Below are positions 12,095-12,635 of a stretch of DNA of 12,635 nt, piece by piece. The first letter of the stretch is position 1; every line of letters starts with the position of its first letter. The position numbers were made by a program, and so were the translations under genes. This stretch comes from JAPUDQ01 sp964535835 (GTDB lineage: Bacteria > Patescibacteriota > Saccharimonadia > Saccharimonadales > Saccharimonadaceae), in the NCBI GenBank assembly GCA_964535835.1, contig CAZHUZ010000019.1, forward strand, positions 1 through 12,635, in the 5' to 3' direction. The notes beneath the pieces are model-generated. The model did no database searches and had not been told where the DNA came from. It was given only the letters and a program-made list of their open reading frames with translations.

Positions 12095-12635
12095 ATGAAA
12101 CATTCCTCCAGGGGTAATATACCGCGATTTGCGGTTCCTTTTATCGTATCTACGATCAGTCTTTTGCTGGTCTGTTTCGCGTTTTTCTCCCACTCCGCTA
12201 CCGCCGCCATCCCTAGTACCATGAACTTTCAAGGCCGCCTGACTGACTCTACTGGTACCATCATGCCTGACGGTCTCTACAACATGCAGTTTCGTATCTA
12301 TACGGTGCCGACAGGTGGCAGCGCCACCTGGAGTGAAACAAGAGAAGTCTCAGGATCAGACTACCGCGTCCAAGTAACCAATGGTCTCTTTAGCACCCAA
12401 CTTGGTCAACGTACCGCACTGCCAGCTAGTCTCTTTGCTAACACCGATCTCTACTTTGAGATCACCATGGCAAACCCTGCCACTGCAACCTGTAACACCA
12501 CTGCCTGTCAGACCTGGGAAAGCCCGATGACAGCTCGTCAGAAACTGGCCACCAGTGCCTATGCGTTTAATAGCGATACACTTGATGGGCTCGACTCCAC
12601 TGCCTTTGCCACTGCGACCGGCTCGGCGAACTACA
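12095..12635 (+). CDS. Large secreted surface/fibre protein, N-terminal part (cut by window end)
   Basis: The frame runs open from the ATG at 12095 to the window edge (180 codons). A signal peptide with a long hydrophobic core spans about 1-37 (cut near ATA). The mature part starts with a module well known at the N-terminus of bacterial and phage fibre-like proteins: IPSTMNFQGRLTDSTG (39-54), a jelly-roll-like body (LYNMQFRIYT, VTNGLFSTQLG, LYFEITM), a small loop with Cys133 and Cys138, and the closing SPMTARQKLATSAYAF and DTLDGLDSTAF (161-171). Proteins with this start are usually long and continue with repeats and a C-terminal fibre or chaperone domain; that part lies outside the window. 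AAAAAGGAAA precedes the ATG, and a promoter and 5' hairpin lie upstream. Its C-rich codon use differs from the preceding gene. Confidence 0.85.
   Translation, partial: MKHSSRGNIPRFAVPFIVSTISLLLVCFAFFSHSATAAIPSTMNFQGRLTDSTGTIMPDGLYNMQFRIYTVPTGGSATWSETREVSGSDYRVQVTNGLFSTQLGQRTALPASLFANTDLYFEITMANPATATCNTTACQTWESPMTARQKLATSAYAFNSDTLDGLDSTAFATATGSANY

Noticed and set aside
1..12635. Recoded UGA (Gly) as in Gracilibacteria/Absconditabacteria
   Set aside because: TGA closes the HAD and LamG genes at sensible lengths, and no in-frame TGA interrupts the conserved domains.

Overview
The window reads as a piece of a small, compact bacterial genome, most likely from the Candidate Phyla Radiation and probably Candidatus Saccharibacteria (TM7) or a close relative. 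This is inferred from several signs: tiny intergenic gaps, several genes whose -10 box lies only 6-11 nt before the start codon, a family A DNA polymerase with a worn-out proofreading domain, and large secreted surface proteins of a type common in these lineages. TGA is used as a stop codon (for example at the ends of the genes at 3727-4305 and 9804-11129), so the UGA=Gly code of Gracilibacteria/Absconditabacteria does not apply. No RNA gene, CRISPR array or insertion sequence was seen, and no gene-free stretch exceeds about 130 bases.

Left part (1-6645), housekeeping: an unrecognised 248-aa protein is followed by polA (821-3391), a MazG-like NTP pyrophosphatase that starts directly after the polA stop, a HAD-family protein and a GNAT acetyltransferase. 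The polymerase and nucleotide-pool cleaning enzyme form a likely operon. On the minus strand, tsaC (threonylcarbamoyl-AMP synthase for t6A tRNA modification) runs tail-to-tail into the GNAT gene and shares a CTAG with it as both stop codons. Divergent from tsaC is a 289-aa protein with a candidate PD-(D/E)xK nuclease core, then an 87-aa single-pass membrane protein.

Middle part (6646-8032): an unrecognised 203-aa cytoplasmic protein with a strong ribosome binding site, and a 206-aa protein with one N-terminal membrane anchor and an outward domain. The second is driven by the best promoter in the window, TTGACA-N17-TGcTATCAT, placed so that transcription should begin at or next to the ATG.

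Right part (8033-12635), cell-surface block: all five genes encode proteins with signal peptides. They are a small secreted beta-rich protein (204 aa, ending at a clear terminator), a membrane-anchored protein with two Ig-like domains resembling DUF916/WxL-interacting proteins (293 aa), a LamG-domain adhesin-like protein (441 aa), a second DUF916-like membrane-anchored protein (296 aa, start overlapping the previous stop), and the beginning of a probably very large surface/fibre protein (partial, 180 codons). The C-terminal third of the LamG protein resembles the whole mature 204-aa protein. Neither has an anchor of its own, while the two DUF916-like proteins do. This suggests a WxL-like surface display system in which secreted proteins carrying a shared beta module are held non-covalently by membrane-anchored partners. 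That functional reading is inference; the domain layout, the sequence resemblance and the gene order are visible directly.
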